Part shown: positions 19,111-28,283 of the stretch, in pieces
Layout of the letters: each line of letters opens with the position of its first letter
How positions within the stretch are numbered: the stretch's first letter is position 1
NCBI GenBank assembly: GCA_019115785.1
Contig: DXCX01000048.1
Coordinates: 1-34,623 of the forward strand
DNA length: 34,623 bases
DNA from: Candidatus Intestinimonas merdavium
Lineage (GTDB): Bacteria; Bacillota; Clostridia; Oscillospirales; Oscillospiraceae
Direction: 5' to 3'
Notes under the pieces: generated by a model
What the model was told of the DNA's origin: nothing
What the model saw: only the letters and a program-made list of their open reading frames with translations
Database searches by the model: none
Translations under genes and position numbers: made by a program

Positions 19111-21492
19111 TCAGGAGTCCCGCCGGATGGTGGTGCCCATGGTCTGGCCGGAGACGGCATCCAGGAGCATGACATGATCGATGCGTCCGTCCAGGACCAC
19201 CACCTCCGATACCCCGTTATCCAGGGCGCGCACGCAGCTTCTGAGCTTGGGCACCATGCCACCCTGGATCAGGCCGCTCTCCAGCAGGTCCCTGGCCTCG
19301 GAGGCGGTGAGGGAGGGAATGGCGGTCTTGGCGTTGCGGCTGTCCATGAGGATGCCGTCCACATCGGTGAGAAAGACCAGCTTGTCCGCTTTCAGTGCCT
19401 CGGCCACGGCGCAGGCGGCGTCGTCGGCGTTACAGTTATAGCTTTCCCCATTTTCTCCCGCGCAAACCGGAGAGATGACGGGCACATATCCCCCGGAGAG
19501 GAGGAGACGGATGAGGGCTCCATCGGCGGCGGTGAGCTCTCCCACGTGGCCCAGGGCGGGGTCCTTCTGACGGGCGGTGAGGATACCGCCGTCCTTGCCG
19601 GAGATCCCGGCGGCCTTGACCCCCAGGCCCCGAAGGGCCATGACCACCTGCTTGTTCATCTGGGCGGAGAGGACCATCTCGGCTACCGCCATGGCGGTGT
19701 TGTCGGTGATCCGGTAGCCATCCTGGAACCGGGGGACCTCCCCCAGCCGCTCCAGCCAACCGGAGATGGTTTTGCCGCCGCCGTGGACCAGTACCACCCG
19801 GACGCCGGCCATCTGAAGAGCGGCTACATCCCGGAGGATGGAGTCCACTGCCCCGTTCTCTCCCAGAGCGGAGCCGCCGTACTTGAGGACCACCGTCCTG
19901 CCGGCGCTCTGGGCCAGCCGGGGCAGGGTGTCCAACAGGCCCAGCACCTTCTCCATGCCGTCCAGGTGGTGCGCCACGTCGTACTCATGGAGCCACTGCT
20001 TGGTGTAATCCACATCGGAAATACAGTCGATATAGGCGGTGCCCCGCTTCTGGCGGGTCTCGGCCCCTTTACCGGTGATGAGGATGACCGTGGGGGCGTT
20101 GGCCTCCATCACCGCCATACGGATGGCCTCCCCCCTGTCGGGCTCAATGGAGTAGTCGCACTTGCCCTCGATGTGGGCTGCCATCTCCCGGGATATGTCC
20201 AGTACGTCCTCCTCCCCCGGGTCCTCCTCGGTGATGATGACCTTGTCGGCGTATTTGGCCGAGATCTCGGAGAGGTCCTTCCGGCGGTCCAGGGCCTTCT
20301 TGCCGGGGCAGCCAAAGACAATGACCACCCTCTGACCTGGGTATTCCGCCTTTACGGAGAGGAAGAGCTTTTCAAAGCTCAGACGGTTATGGGCGTAGTC
20401 CACGATGGCGGTGATGTGACTGTCCGCGTTCTGGTAGACCTCCATCCGCCCAGGCACCCGGGCCTTCATGAGGCCCACATAGATGTGCTGCTCGGGGATG
20501 CCCAGGCCCTCACACACGGCAATGGCGGCCAGGGCGTTCTGAACGTTGAACAGTCCCGGCATAGTGAGGCGGAACTCCCGGCTGAATCGGGGGGTCCTGA
20601 CTCGAAAGAGAATGTCCCTCCCCTGCTTGCGTACGTCGGTGGCCAGGACGGTGGCCGCCGGGTCACGCTCAGAAAAGGTGATGAGCCGGGCGCCGCTCTC
20701 CCCGGCGGCGTTCAGTACATCCTCCACCCGTTCGGTGTCCAGGTTGACCACCGCCAGCGGAGCATGACGAAAAATCTTCAGCTTGGAGGAAAAGTAGTCC
20801 TCAAAATCCGGATGCTCAATGGGAGAGATGTGGTCATAGCCGATGTTGAGGAAGACGGCGGCCGAGAGGGCCACAGCGTCCATGCGGTCATACTTCAGAG
20901 CCTGAGAGGAGACCTCCATGGTGAGGTACTCCACGCCGCTTCCGGCGGCATTGGCAAAGTGGCGTTGGAGGTCCAGAGGTTCTGGGGTGGTAAGGTGGGA
21001 CTCAAAGCGCTCCACCCCGTCGTAGGTGTCGATGGAGGAGATGACGCCGCTCTCCGGCCGCTTCCGGGCGGCCAGGTACTCGTCGAAAATATACTTAAGG
21101 TAATATGTGGTGGAGCTTTTCCCTTTTGTACCGGTAATACCCACCACATGGAGTTTGGCGCTGGGGTGGTCGTAATAGAAGTCGGCCAGCAAGGCCATGG
21201 CCCGGCGCACATCGGTGGCCTGAAGGCAGGGGGAAGCCCCGGCCTCGGTCCAAACGTGGTCGGAGAGGTAGACAAAGGCGCCCTTCCCCAGGGCATCGGA
21301 GAGATACTGACCCTTGAAATGGGCCCCCTTGACGATGAAGAGGGTGCCTGGACGGACATTCTGGGAGTCACAGGAGACCAGCTCCACCGGGGTGGAGAGG
21401 AGGGCGGGGGAAAAGGCCTGCCCAGGGGCCAGAAGGCCCTCTCGCTGAAGAAGCTGCCAGTAGTCGCCCAGAGGGCGGATGGGAAGATCCAT
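19111..21492 (-). CDS. MurE-like Mur ligase fused to acetylglutamate kinase (ArgB)
   Basis: One 793-residue frame holds two full enzymes. Residues 1-505 are a Mur ligase: substrate-entry domain, P-loop GITGTKGKSS (118-127), TTPEPLDLQ (168-176), MEVSSQAL (192-199), the Lys237 position that is carbamylated in MurE, and ITGKGAETRQ (472-481). Residues 513-793 are an amino-acid kinase of the ArgB family: LKYGGSALG (Lys537), HGGGKTI (570-576), GYRITDN (Arg594), NCNADDAA (Asn688) and a Lys749 near the end, all catalytic positions kept. The ArgB part even retains the extra N-terminal helix of arginine-sensitive hexameric kinases (VLGLLDTLPRLAQSAG). The MurE amino-acid loop is TEEDPGEED instead of the DNPR or DNPA pattern, so it may not add DAP or Lys. 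It follows the PBP2 gene. No other arginine gene is in the window. Confidence 0.88.
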   Translation of the reverse strand: MDLPIRPLGDYWQLLQREGLLAPGQAFSPALLSTPVELVSCDSQNVRPGTLFIVKGAHFKGQYLSDALGKGAFVYLSDHVWTEAGASPCLQATDVRRAMALLADFYYDHPSAKLHVVGITGTKGKSSTTYYLKYIFDEYLAARKRPESGVISSIDTYDGVERFESHLTTPEPLDLQRHFANAAGSGVEYLTMEVSSQALKYDRMDAVALSAAVFLNIGYDHISPIEHPDFEDYFSSKLKIFRHAPLAVVNLDTERVEDVLNAAGESGARLITFSERDPAATVLATDVRKQGRDILFRVRTPRFSREFRLTMPGLFNVQNALAAIAVCEGLGIPEQHIYVGLMKARVPGRMEVYQNADSHITAIVDYAHNRLSFEKLFLSVKAEYPGQRVVIVFGCPGKKALDRRKDLSEISAKYADKVIITEEDPGEEDVLDISREMAAHIEGKCDYSIEPDRGEAIRMAVMEANAPTVILITGKGAETRQKRGTAYIDCISDVDYTKQWLHEYDVAHHLDGMEKVLGLLDTLPRLAQSAGRTVVLKYGGSALGENGAVDSILRDVAALQMAGVRVVLVHGGGKTISGWLERLGEVPRFQDGYRITDNTAMAVAEMVLSAQMNKQVVMALRGLGVKAAGISGKDGGILTARQKDPALGHVGELTAADGALIRLLLSGGYVPVISPVCAGENGESYNCNADDAACAVAEALKADKLVFLTDVDGILMDSRNAKTAIPSLTASEARDLLESGLIQGGMVPKLRSCVRALDNGVSEVVVLDGRIDHVMLLDAVSGQTMGTTIRRDS

Positions 21493-21512
21493 AGTGTGTC
21501 ACCTCATATTTG

Positions 21513-23639
21513 TTATCGCAGGAGGGTGTTTTCCGTTGTCACGGTTTCCATGCCGCTGCCGCTGGAGAAGTAGTACTCCAGGATCTCAGCGGCGATGCTG
21601 GCCAGCAGGGAGCCGGAGCCGCCCTTTTCCACCACAATGGCCAGAGCGATCTCGGGGTCCTCATAGGGGGCAAAGCAGACAAACAGGGCGTTGGACTCGG
21701 TGGCGCTGCTCACCTGGGCGGAGCCGGTCTTGGCGGCCACCTGGACCCCCAGATCGGCAAAGTAGGCCTTGGCGGAGCCATCGGTGGTCACCCGGAGCAT
21801 GCCCTCGGTGACGGCGGAGAGATTTTCCGGGTCAATGTCCAGCTGGTTGAGGACAATAGGCTCATACCGTTCCACCACCTGGGAGAAGTCGTTGGATTTG
21901 ACCTCCTTGAGCAGGTGGGCGGCGTAGTGGGTGCCGCCGTTTGCCAGGGTGGCCACATAGTTGGCCAGCTGAAGGGGGGTAAAGCGGCTGTTGCCCTGGC
22001 CGATGGCAGCGGGGAGGGTATTACCCTCATACCAGGTCTGGCCCTGGCTCTCCGTGTATTCGGGGCCGTCCATCCAGCCTGTCTCCTCGGAGAGCTCAAT
22101 GCCGGTGGGCTCTCCCAGACCGAAGGCGGCGGTATACTGCTCCAGCAGGCTGATCCCCAGACGCCGTCCCGCGTCGAAGAAAAAGACATTGCAGGAGTCC
22201 ATGATAGCGTCGGAGACGTTCTCCAGGTTATGGGTGCGGGCGCCGCCACTGTCGCGGTAGATCCAGCACTGGGGCTGGTAGTCGTCGTAGTAGCGGTAGC
22301 GGCCGGTGTCCAAAATCTCGGTGTCCGGCTCGATGATGCCCTCCTCCAGAGCGCCGATGGCGGTGACCATCTTGAAGGTGGAGCCGGGGGGATAGACCTC
22401 CCGGGTGGCCCGGTTGAGGAGGGGGTTGAGGGGGTCGGAGAGCAGCTCGTTATAGTTTTGGGTATAGGTGGTGAGATCAAAGGTGGGATAGGAGGCCATG
22501 GCCAGCACGCCGCCGTCCCTGACGTCGATAACCACGGCAGCCCCGCCCTCAGTATCTTCCGACTTCAAGCTCTCAATACCGTTGGCTAAGATCCGCTCCA
22601 CCGCCTCCTGGAGCTTGATGTCCAGGGTGATGATGACGTTGTCCCCGGGATCGGGGGCCAGTACTTCGCCGGAGATCGGATCCACCACCCAGTTGTCGTC
22701 CCCGCTCACCACCTTGCCCTGGTCGTTGATCTCCAGGTTCCGCTTCCCAGGGGTGCCGTGAAGGTAGGACTCAAAGGCCAGCTCCGCGCCCTCCTTACCT
22801 ACAGAGGCGTTGTAGGGGTAGTCCAGGGCCTGATAGACATTGTCCCACTCGGCCCGGCTCATCAGCCCCACCCGGCCCAGCAGGTGGGCGGCGTAGGCGG
22901 TGTTGTATTCCCGGACGGTGGTGGTGTCAATATTGACCCCGGGGAGATCGGCCTCCTTTACCTGCACAATGAAGGACATCTCCACATCCTGGGCAAAGAC
23001 ATAGGCGTTGTAGGTCACCTCCCGGGAGCGGAGAGAGAGCTCATAGCGCACGCCCACCAGAGCCCGGGCCTCGTTGTCGGGCAGAAGCGGGTCTACCTCA
23101 TAGTAAGCCCGCAGCTTGTCCAGAAAGGCGTCGGCGCTGGGATAGCTGACCCCCTGGCCCTCCTGCGCAGCGGCCCGGATGCCGTCGGCCTCCTCCCGCT
23201 CTGGCAGGGTGCTGGTCCATTTCAGGCTGCTGGAAAGGGCGTAGAGGTTGCTGATGGCGCCGGAGCCAGCGGTGTCAAAGGTAAAAACAAAGGGGGCCTC
23301 GGCGGATACAGGGAGTGTATCGGTCCAGGTGACGCCCTCCTGCCGACAGATGTCCAGGAGCTTGAGAAGGGTGGCATTGGTATCCTCCATAAAGGAGGTA
23401 TCCAGGCTCACATTGTAGCTCTCACGGTTGGTGACCAGCACCCGTCCGTAACGGTCCAGAATCTTTCCCCGGGCCGCCTCCACCGTCTCAGTCTTGGCGA
23501 TCTTTCGCCGTGACTGGGCCAGATAGTCGGCGCCGTGGACGTACTGGAGGTCGTAGAGGACCCAGGCAAAGAGTATAAGAATGACAAATAGTACGCCCAC
23601 GATGCTGCGGACCCGCCAGTGAAATTGTTTTCCGTCCAT
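21513..23639 (-). CDS. mrdA: Penicillin-binding protein 2 (elongasome class B PBP, MrdA-like)
   Basis: The 708-residue class B PBP has one N-terminal membrane anchor (about residues 11-30), the PBP dimer domain starting ARGKILDRYGRVL, and a transpeptidase domain with the active-site STFK (Ser420 to Lys423), SCN, and KTGS (Lys637). It cross-links peptidoglycan during side-wall growth. The frame extends 98 codons upstream over mreD, but the ATG at 23639 has AAAGGAG 6 bases before it and gives the proper cytoplasmic N-terminus, so it is chosen. Position after mreC and mreD confirms the elongasome type over a division PBP. Confidence 0.94.
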   Translation of the reverse strand: MDGKQFHWRVRSIVGVLFVILILFAWVLYDLQYVHGADYLAQSRRKIAKTETVEAARGKILDRYGRVLVTNRESYNVSLDTSFMEDTNATLLKLLDICRQEGVTWTDTLPVSAEAPFVFTFDTAGSGAISNLYALSSSLKWTSTLPEREEADGIRAAAQEGQGVSYPSADAFLDKLRAYYEVDPLLPDNEARALVGVRYELSLRSREVTYNAYVFAQDVEMSFIVQVKEADLPGVNIDTTTVREYNTAYAAHLLGRVGLMSRAEWDNVYQALDYPYNASVGKEGAELAFESYLHGTPGKRNLEINDQGKVVSGDDNWVVDPISGEVLAPDPGDNVIITLDIKLQEAVERILANGIESLKSEDTEGGAAVVIDVRDGGVLAMASYPTFDLTTYTQNYNELLSDPLNPLLNRATREVYPPGSTFKMVTAIGALEEGIIEPDTEILDTGRYRYYDDYQPQCWIYRDSGGARTHNLENVSDAIMDSCNVFFFDAGRRLGISLLEQYTAAFGLGEPTGIELSEETGWMDGPEYTESQGQTWYEGNTLPAAIGQGNSRFTPLQLANYVATLANGGTHYAAHLLKEVKSNDFSQVVERYEPIVLNQLDIDPENLSAVTEGMLRVTTDGSAKAYFADLGVQVAAKTGSAQVSSATESNALFVCFAPYEDPEIALAIVVEKGGSGSLLASIAAEILEYYFSSGSGMETVTTENTLLR

Positions 23640-23668
23640 GAAAGCTCCTTTCTGTCGAGGTGGAGGGG

Positions 23669-24181
23669 TCAAAGACCGACGGGCTTGGGAACCCGGCGGT
23701 AGATCCAAGAAAACCAGGGATAGAGCAGGCAGAGGGTACACAGAGAATAGAGCAGCTCCGGAACGGCCACCCGCAGCAGAGGATAGAGGGGCGCCAGGCC
23801 GGTAAAGAGCCCGGACACCACGTGGAAGAGCGCCAGAAGGCTCAACCCGGCGGCGGCGCAGAGGAGACAGCCGCCGAAATTCCGGCGCAGCACATACTTG
23901 GCGGCAGCCCCGGCGCCCCAGCCCAGCAGACACAGGCCCAGGGTCATGCCCCCCCAGGTGCCGTAATACACAGCGTCACACAGGATGCCTACCGCCAGCC
24001 CAAAGCCGGCTCCCCCTACAGTACCCTCCAGCACCGCCACGGTGATGGCCGCCACAGGCAGCAGCCGGGGGCTCACCCCAAAGACCGGGAGGCGGTTGAA
24101 CACATAGAGGTCCAGCCACCACACCGGCAGCAGGGCCAGGGCGTAGAAGAGCCATTTTAAGATAAAATCCTGTCGGGTCAA
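23669..24181 (-). CDS. mreD: Rod shape-determining protein MreD
   Basis: This small polytopic membrane protein (170 residues, about five or six membrane segments) lies between mreC and the PBP2 gene, the fixed position of MreD. The segment GWGAGAAAKYVLRRNFGGC separates membrane helices. A GTG at 24190 is in frame but touches the AAGGAG ribosome site; the TTG at 24181 sits 8 bases from it and starts MTRQDFILKWLFYAL, so it is preferred. Identity rests partly on gene order, because MreD sequences diverge. Confidence 0.88.
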   Translation of the reverse strand: MTRQDFILKWLFYALALLPVWWLDLYVFNRLPVFGVSPRLLPVAAITVAVLEGTVGGAGFGLAVGILCDAVYYGTWGGMTLGLCLLGWGAGAAAKYVLRRNFGGCLLCAAAGLSLLALFHVVSGLFTGLAPLYPLLRVAVPELLYSLCTLCLLYPWFSWIYRRVPKPVGL

Positions 24182-24205
24182 AGGGTCCACTCCTTGTGTC
24201 TCAGG

Positions 24206-25048
24206 TCACTCCACAATATCAAAGGACTTGATGATGAAGACCTGGACCAGACTGTCCAGATCGGCGGTGGGCTGTACGATGGCATACCGGGAGATACCGG
24301 ATGCGTCTGTGTGGATAGACTCGATGGAGCCCACCACCAGGTCGGAGGGGTAATTGCCCCCCATACTGGAGGTGAGCACCAGATCACCGGTGATGAGCTC
24401 GGTATTCTCCGGCAAATAGGTAAGCTTGAGCTTTCCCTCCGCCATGAGGGTGAAATCTCCCTCCAGAATGGCGATGGATTCAGTCCGGGAGAGGAAGGCG
24501 CCCATCTCCAGGTTGGCGTCCACCACGGTAATCATGGTGGACCAGTTGACCCCAACCGCATCAATGATGCCCACCAGGTTGCCGGCGGCGTCCACCACAC
24601 AGTTGCCCGCCGCCACCCCCTGATCGCTGCCCTTACTCAGGGTCAGTGTAGAGGACCAGTTGGTACTGCTCCGGGCGGTCACCTTGGCCGATTCATACTC
24701 CAGCTCACGGCGTTTCTGCCGCAGGCCCAGCAGCTCCCGGAGGCGTTCGTTCTCCTGGCTGTCGGCCTCTCCCTCCCGGGCGGCGGCCTCCAGCTCGGCG
24801 ATCTCAGCCTTCAGACGCTCATTTTCGGCCTGAAGCTCATCGTATCGGAAGGAGTAGTTGTATACCCCCTCCACCCAGCCGGCCAGAGAGGAGATGCCGT
24901 TCCGGACGGGGGTGGTCACCACCCCCAGCACGTTGCCCAGGGGACTGGGCATCCCCTGAAAGGCATAGGAGGCCACTGCCGTGATGGCGGCCAGCAGCAC
25001 GGCGATGATGAGAATAAGCAGTCCATTGTTGCGGAAAAAGTCCTTCAA
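24206..25048 (-). CDS. mreC: Rod shape-determining protein MreC
   Basis: The 280-residue protein has a short cytoplasmic tail, one membrane segment (about residues 8-28), a coiled coil rich in Glu and Leu (about 50-95), and the MreC beta-barrel region with SKGSDQGVAAGNCVVD and LLVTS-like strands. It scaffolds MreD and PBP2 outside the membrane. The start is a TTG at 25048 after GGAGG at a 7-base spacing. Its first bases form TTGA with the maf stop codon, a coupled start-stop. No mreB is in the window, so the actin-like partner is encoded elsewhere. Confidence 0.92.
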   Translation of the reverse strand: MKDFFRNNGLLILIIAVLLAAITAVASYAFQGMPSPLGNVLGVVTTPVRNGISSLAGWVEGVYNYSFRYDELQAENERLKAEIAELEAAAREGEADSQENERLRELLGLRQKRRELEYESAKVTARSSTNWSSTLTLSKGSDQGVAAGNCVVDAAGNLVGIIDAVGVNWSTMITVVDANLEMGAFLSRTESIAILEGDFTLMAEGKLKLTYLPENTELITGDLVLTSSMGGNYPSDLVVGSIESIHTDASGISRYAIVQPTADLDSLVQVFIIKSFDIVE

Positions 25049-25644
25049 GGCATTTCCTCCCCGGTCCCGCCGGCCAGGGGGTCCAGGCCGAAACGGATGA
25101 GCATCCTGCCCAGCCGGCACAAGGGCAGGCCCATGACGTTGAAGTAGTCCCCCTCCAGACGCTCCACCAGCAAAGCGCCCAGACCCTGGATGCCATAGGC
25201 GCCGGCCTTATCCATGGGCTCGCCGCTTGAGACGTAGGCGTCAATCTCAGCGGCGGTCAGGGGGCGAAAGGTAACGGAGGTGACCTCATGCTCGGTGTGC
25301 TCCGCCTCTCCCCTGAGCAGGGTGACCCCGGTGTAGACCTGATGGGTACGGCCAGAGAGAATGGTGAGCATGCTCACTGCCTCCTCCCTGCTGTGGGGCT
25401 TGCCCAGGATGGCGCCGTCCAGGGCAACTACCGTGTCGGCGGCGAGGATAAGGGCGTCCGGATCAGCCGTGGCCCTGGCCGCCTCTCCCTTCCGGACGGA
25501 GAGAAGCTCCACCGCCGCGCCGGGCGCAATGCCGGCGGGCAGACTCTCATCCGCGTCGGTGGGCCGAACGGCAAAGGACCGGATGCCGATCTGTTCCAAA
25601 AGCTGACGCCGCCGGGGAGACCCGGAGGCCAGGATGAATTCCAT
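25045..25644 (-). CDS. maf: Maf-family nucleotide pyrophosphatase
   Basis: The 199-residue protein starts MEFILASGSPRRRQLLEQ, the Maf signature with the SxxR(R/K) phosphate-binding motif, and has ADTVVALDG and the GAYGIQGLGA segment. Maf proteins hydrolyse non-canonical and canonical NTPs (dTTP, UTP type), serving as house-cleaning enzymes and affecting septation in Bacillus. The frame is open 11 codons further, but the ATG at 25644 matches the family and has AAAGGAG upstream. It overlaps mreC by a TTGA start-stop junction and follows dut, a common Firmicutes order. Confidence 0.95.
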   Translation of the reverse strand: MEFILASGSPRRRQLLEQIGIRSFAVRPTDADESLPAGIAPGAAVELLSVRKGEAARATADPDALILAADTVVALDGAILGKPHSREEAVSMLTILSGRTHQVYTGVTLLRGEAEHTEHEVTSVTFRPLTAAEIDAYVSSGEPMDKAGAYGIQGLGALLVERLEGDYFNVMGLPLCRLGRMLIRFGLDPLAGGTGEEMP

Positions 25645-25673
25645 AGGGATGCGCTCCTTTCGATGGCGGCGGC

Positions 25674-26123
25674 TCACACACCGGTGGAGCCGAAGCCGCC
25701 GCTCCCCCGTGCCGTTTCGTCCAGATCGAGGACAGGGACCGGGCGGACCTGGACCACAGGGACCACAGCCAGCTGAGCGATGCGGTCACCGGGGGCAATG
25801 GTATAGGGGGTGCGGGAGAAATTGGTGAGTCCTACCCGGAGCTCCCCACGGTAGTCACTGTCGATGACGCCCACTCCGTTGGAGAGGGCGATGCCGTGCT
25901 TGACCCCCAGTCCAGACCGGGCGAAGACCAGGGCCATATACTCCGCCGAGGGCAGGGCGATGGCGATGCCGGTGGGGACGCTCACCAGGTCGCCGGGGTG
26001 GATGGTAAGCGGCGCATCCAGGCAGGCGTGCAGATCCATGGCCGCCGCGCCGGCGCTTGCATAATAGGGATAGGGGATCTCCCTGCCGATTTTAGGGGAG
26101 ACCGCTTTGATGTTTAGATCCAT
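25674..26123 (-). CDS. dut: dUTP diphosphatase (trimeric dUTPase)
   Basis: The 149-residue protein has all five dUTPase motifs in order: AAAMDLHA, RSGLGVKHG, GVGVIDSDYRGEL, GDRIAQLAV and the C-terminal GSGGFGSTGV. It converts dUTP to dUMP and pyrophosphate, limiting uracil in DNA and feeding thymidylate synthesis. GGAGGT precedes the ATG by 5 bases. It lies 24 bases after the U32 gene and 29 before maf, so two nucleotide-pool cleaners sit side by side in the cell-shape operon. Confidence 0.96.
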   Translation of the reverse strand: MDLNIKAVSPKIGREIPYPYYASAGAAAMDLHACLDAPLTIHPGDLVSVPTGIAIALPSAEYMALVFARSGLGVKHGIALSNGVGVIDSDYRGELRVGLTNFSRTPYTIAPGDRIAQLAVVPVVQVRPVPVLDLDETARGSGGFGSTGV

Positions 26124-26147
26124 AGGATACCTCCAAAGGGAATCAGG

Positions 26148-28244
26148 TCACTCCACATCCCGGTAGTAGAGTCCCCGGGTGATCTGGTCCAGGTCAAAGC
26201 GCTCCTGGCCCAGGTACTGACGGGCCGCATGGAGGCACTCCGAGGCCGACTCGGTGGTAAAGCTCAGGCGGGCGCCCCAGGCGCCCACGCGGCGATAGTC
26301 GGCGGCCTTGTCGGCAAGGTAGAGGCGCTTGGCATTGAAGATCTCGCTGCGGCAGCCCGGGGCGCGAAGCACCGGGAAGCGCTCCCCCTTCCGGTCTACC
26401 AGCAGGCGGTTTTCGCCTTCACAGGATCGCTTACAGCCGCCATCCCGATTTTTGAGGATACAGTTTTCGGTGATCATCAGAGGCAGCCGGCCGTAGACCA
26501 TGATCTCCAGGTCGATGAGCTTGGAAAGATCCCGGATTTGGGCCAGCTTGAGCTCGAAGGAGGCGGTGCAGGAGACAAAACCCAGGCGCTTGAGCTCCTT
26601 GATGGCCTGTGAGTTAAAGATAGGGAGCCCAAAGTCTCCCCGGAGGGTAAAGCCGTGCTCCCGGGCGGGGGCGATCAGGTCCAGAGTACCCACCAGGGCG
26701 TCGGTGACGCCCAGGCTCCGGGCTGCCGTCAACTGCTTGTCCAGCTCTTCCCGCTCCCTGTCCCAGCAGATCCGAGGCAGGATGACCCCCACATGGCCCG
26801 CAGTGTCCAGAGCGGTCTCGACAGCCTTGGGATGCTGAGCGATCTCCTCCGCAGGAAGGTAGAGAAGGGCGGGCTTCAGTGCGCACAGCTCACGGGTGAG
26901 CTGTGCGGCGGAGCGGAGGGACAGGGTAAAGACAGGGGGATCCTTCCGGTTTTCATACCGGACGCCGGCATGAAAAGGGCCCACCTTGGGGGACTCCGGC
27001 ACGGCGCCCCGCTGGCGGGAGAGCTCCTCCAGCACCTGCCGCCGCAGGGCGTTGAGGGTGGCCACCGGCACCGAGAGATCGGGCTCCACCAGGGCCCGGA
27101 CCCTGGCACAGCGGTAGGGGGTACCTCCGGTGCGGGCGAGCTGCTTTTCCACCGCTTCAGCGGTGAGGGGCTTGGTGCGGGCGGGCTCCGGAACGGGGCC
27201 GGAGGCGGTGACCACCCGTCCGTCCACATCCTGGACCCCCACCTGGATGGGCTCCCCGGGGCGGACCATGGCGTAGAGGATCACATCTACCCGCTGGAAT
27301 TCGCCGCTCTGGTACTGGCTCCGGGCCTGGGCGAAGAGCTCCCGGGGTTCGGGAGCCTCCTCCCGGACGCCGAACATGGCGCTCCCCTTTTTGTCCTGGT
27401 AGTAGCCGTCGGTGAAGCCCTGACGGGAGAAGGCGGCCTCCAGGTCACAAAGCTCCTGCTCCGTGGGTTCTCGGTCCTCCCGGATGGCCCTGGCATACAC
27501 CCCGGTGACCACAGAGACATACTCCGGACGCTTCATGCGGCCTTCGATCTTCAGACACTTGACCCCCAGCTTCTTGAGGTCCTGGATATAGCCGGCCAGG
27601 GACATGTCCTTCAGGGAGAGGGGATTTCCGTCGGCCCTCCTGCCCCAGCCGTACTTAAGGCGGCAGGGCTGGGCACACAGGCCCCGGTTTCCTGAGCGGC
27701 CCCCAATAACGGAGGAAAAATAGCACTGGCCGGAATAGCACATGCACAGAGCGCCGTGGACAAAGACCTCGATCTCAATGGGGGCATTCAGACAGATATG
27801 CTCGATGGCGTCTCTGGAGAGCTCCCGGGAGAGGACCACCCGGGACATGCCCAGCTCGGCGCAGCGGCGCACCCCATCCAGAGAGTGGACGGTGAGCTGG
27901 GTGGAGCCGTGGACGGCCAGACCGGGGGCGGCCTGCCGGAGCATCCGCAGGACGCCCAGGTCCTGGATGAGGACGGCGTCCACCCCCACCTGGGCGACCT
28001 GGGCGGCCACCCGAGCGGCGGCGGGAAGCTCCCGGTCGGTGACCAGGGTGTTGAGGGTCAGATAGACCCGGGCGCCCCGGACGTGACAGTAAGAAACCGC
28101 CGAGGCCAGCTCCTCCAGAGAGAAGTTCTTGGCATTGCGGCGGGCGTTGAAGTCCCCATAGCCCAGGTAGACAGCGTCAGCGCCGGCCTGGATGGCGGCG
28201 GTGACGGCTTCCGGCGACCCGGCGGGGGCGAGCAGTTCCAGCAT
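26148..28244 (-). CDS. U32 peptidase-family protein (RlhA/TrhP-like RNA hydroxylation)
   Basis: The 698-residue protein starts MLELLAPAGSPEAV, the U32 N-terminus, and has the cysteine-rich core HGALCMCYSGQCYFSSVIGGRSGNRG with further Cys residues, a middle DUF3656-like part and a C-terminal region with CILKNRDGGCKRSCEG. Long two-part U32 proteins such as E. coli RlhA hydroxylate 23S rRNA, and TrhP relatives hydroxylate tRNA wobble uridine; proteolysis has been reported for a few collagenase-like members only. GGGAGGG precedes the ATG. Gene order zapA then U32 is common in Firmicutes. The 162-base leader may fold into a structured RNA. Confidence 0.88.
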   Translation of the reverse strand: MLELLAPAGSPEAVTAAIQAGADAVYLGYGDFNARRNAKNFSLEELASAVSYCHVRGARVYLTLNTLVTDRELPAAARVAAQVAQVGVDAVLIQDLGVLRMLRQAAPGLAVHGSTQLTVHSLDGVRRCAELGMSRVVLSRELSRDAIEHICLNAPIEIEVFVHGALCMCYSGQCYFSSVIGGRSGNRGLCAQPCRLKYGWGRRADGNPLSLKDMSLAGYIQDLKKLGVKCLKIEGRMKRPEYVSVVTGVYARAIREDREPTEQELCDLEAAFSRQGFTDGYYQDKKGSAMFGVREEAPEPRELFAQARSQYQSGEFQRVDVILYAMVRPGEPIQVGVQDVDGRVVTASGPVPEPARTKPLTAEAVEKQLARTGGTPYRCARVRALVEPDLSVPVATLNALRRQVLEELSRQRGAVPESPKVGPFHAGVRYENRKDPPVFTLSLRSAAQLTRELCALKPALLYLPAEEIAQHPKAVETALDTAGHVGVILPRICWDREREELDKQLTAARSLGVTDALVGTLDLIAPAREHGFTLRGDFGLPIFNSQAIKELKRLGFVSCTASFELKLAQIRDLSKLIDLEIMVYGRLPLMITENCILKNRDGGCKRSCEGENRLLVDRKGERFPVLRAPGCRSEIFNAKRLYLADKAADYRRVGAWGARLSFTTESASECLHAARQYLGQERFDLDQITRGLYYRDVE

Positions 28245-28283
28245 GGGGATCCCTCCCAGGGTAAGATAAAGGTTGTGGGCGGT

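Noticed and set aside
19954-19956. Separate argB gene starting at internal Met513
   Set aside because: No stop between domains and no ribosome site before this ATG, so a single fused protein is favoured.
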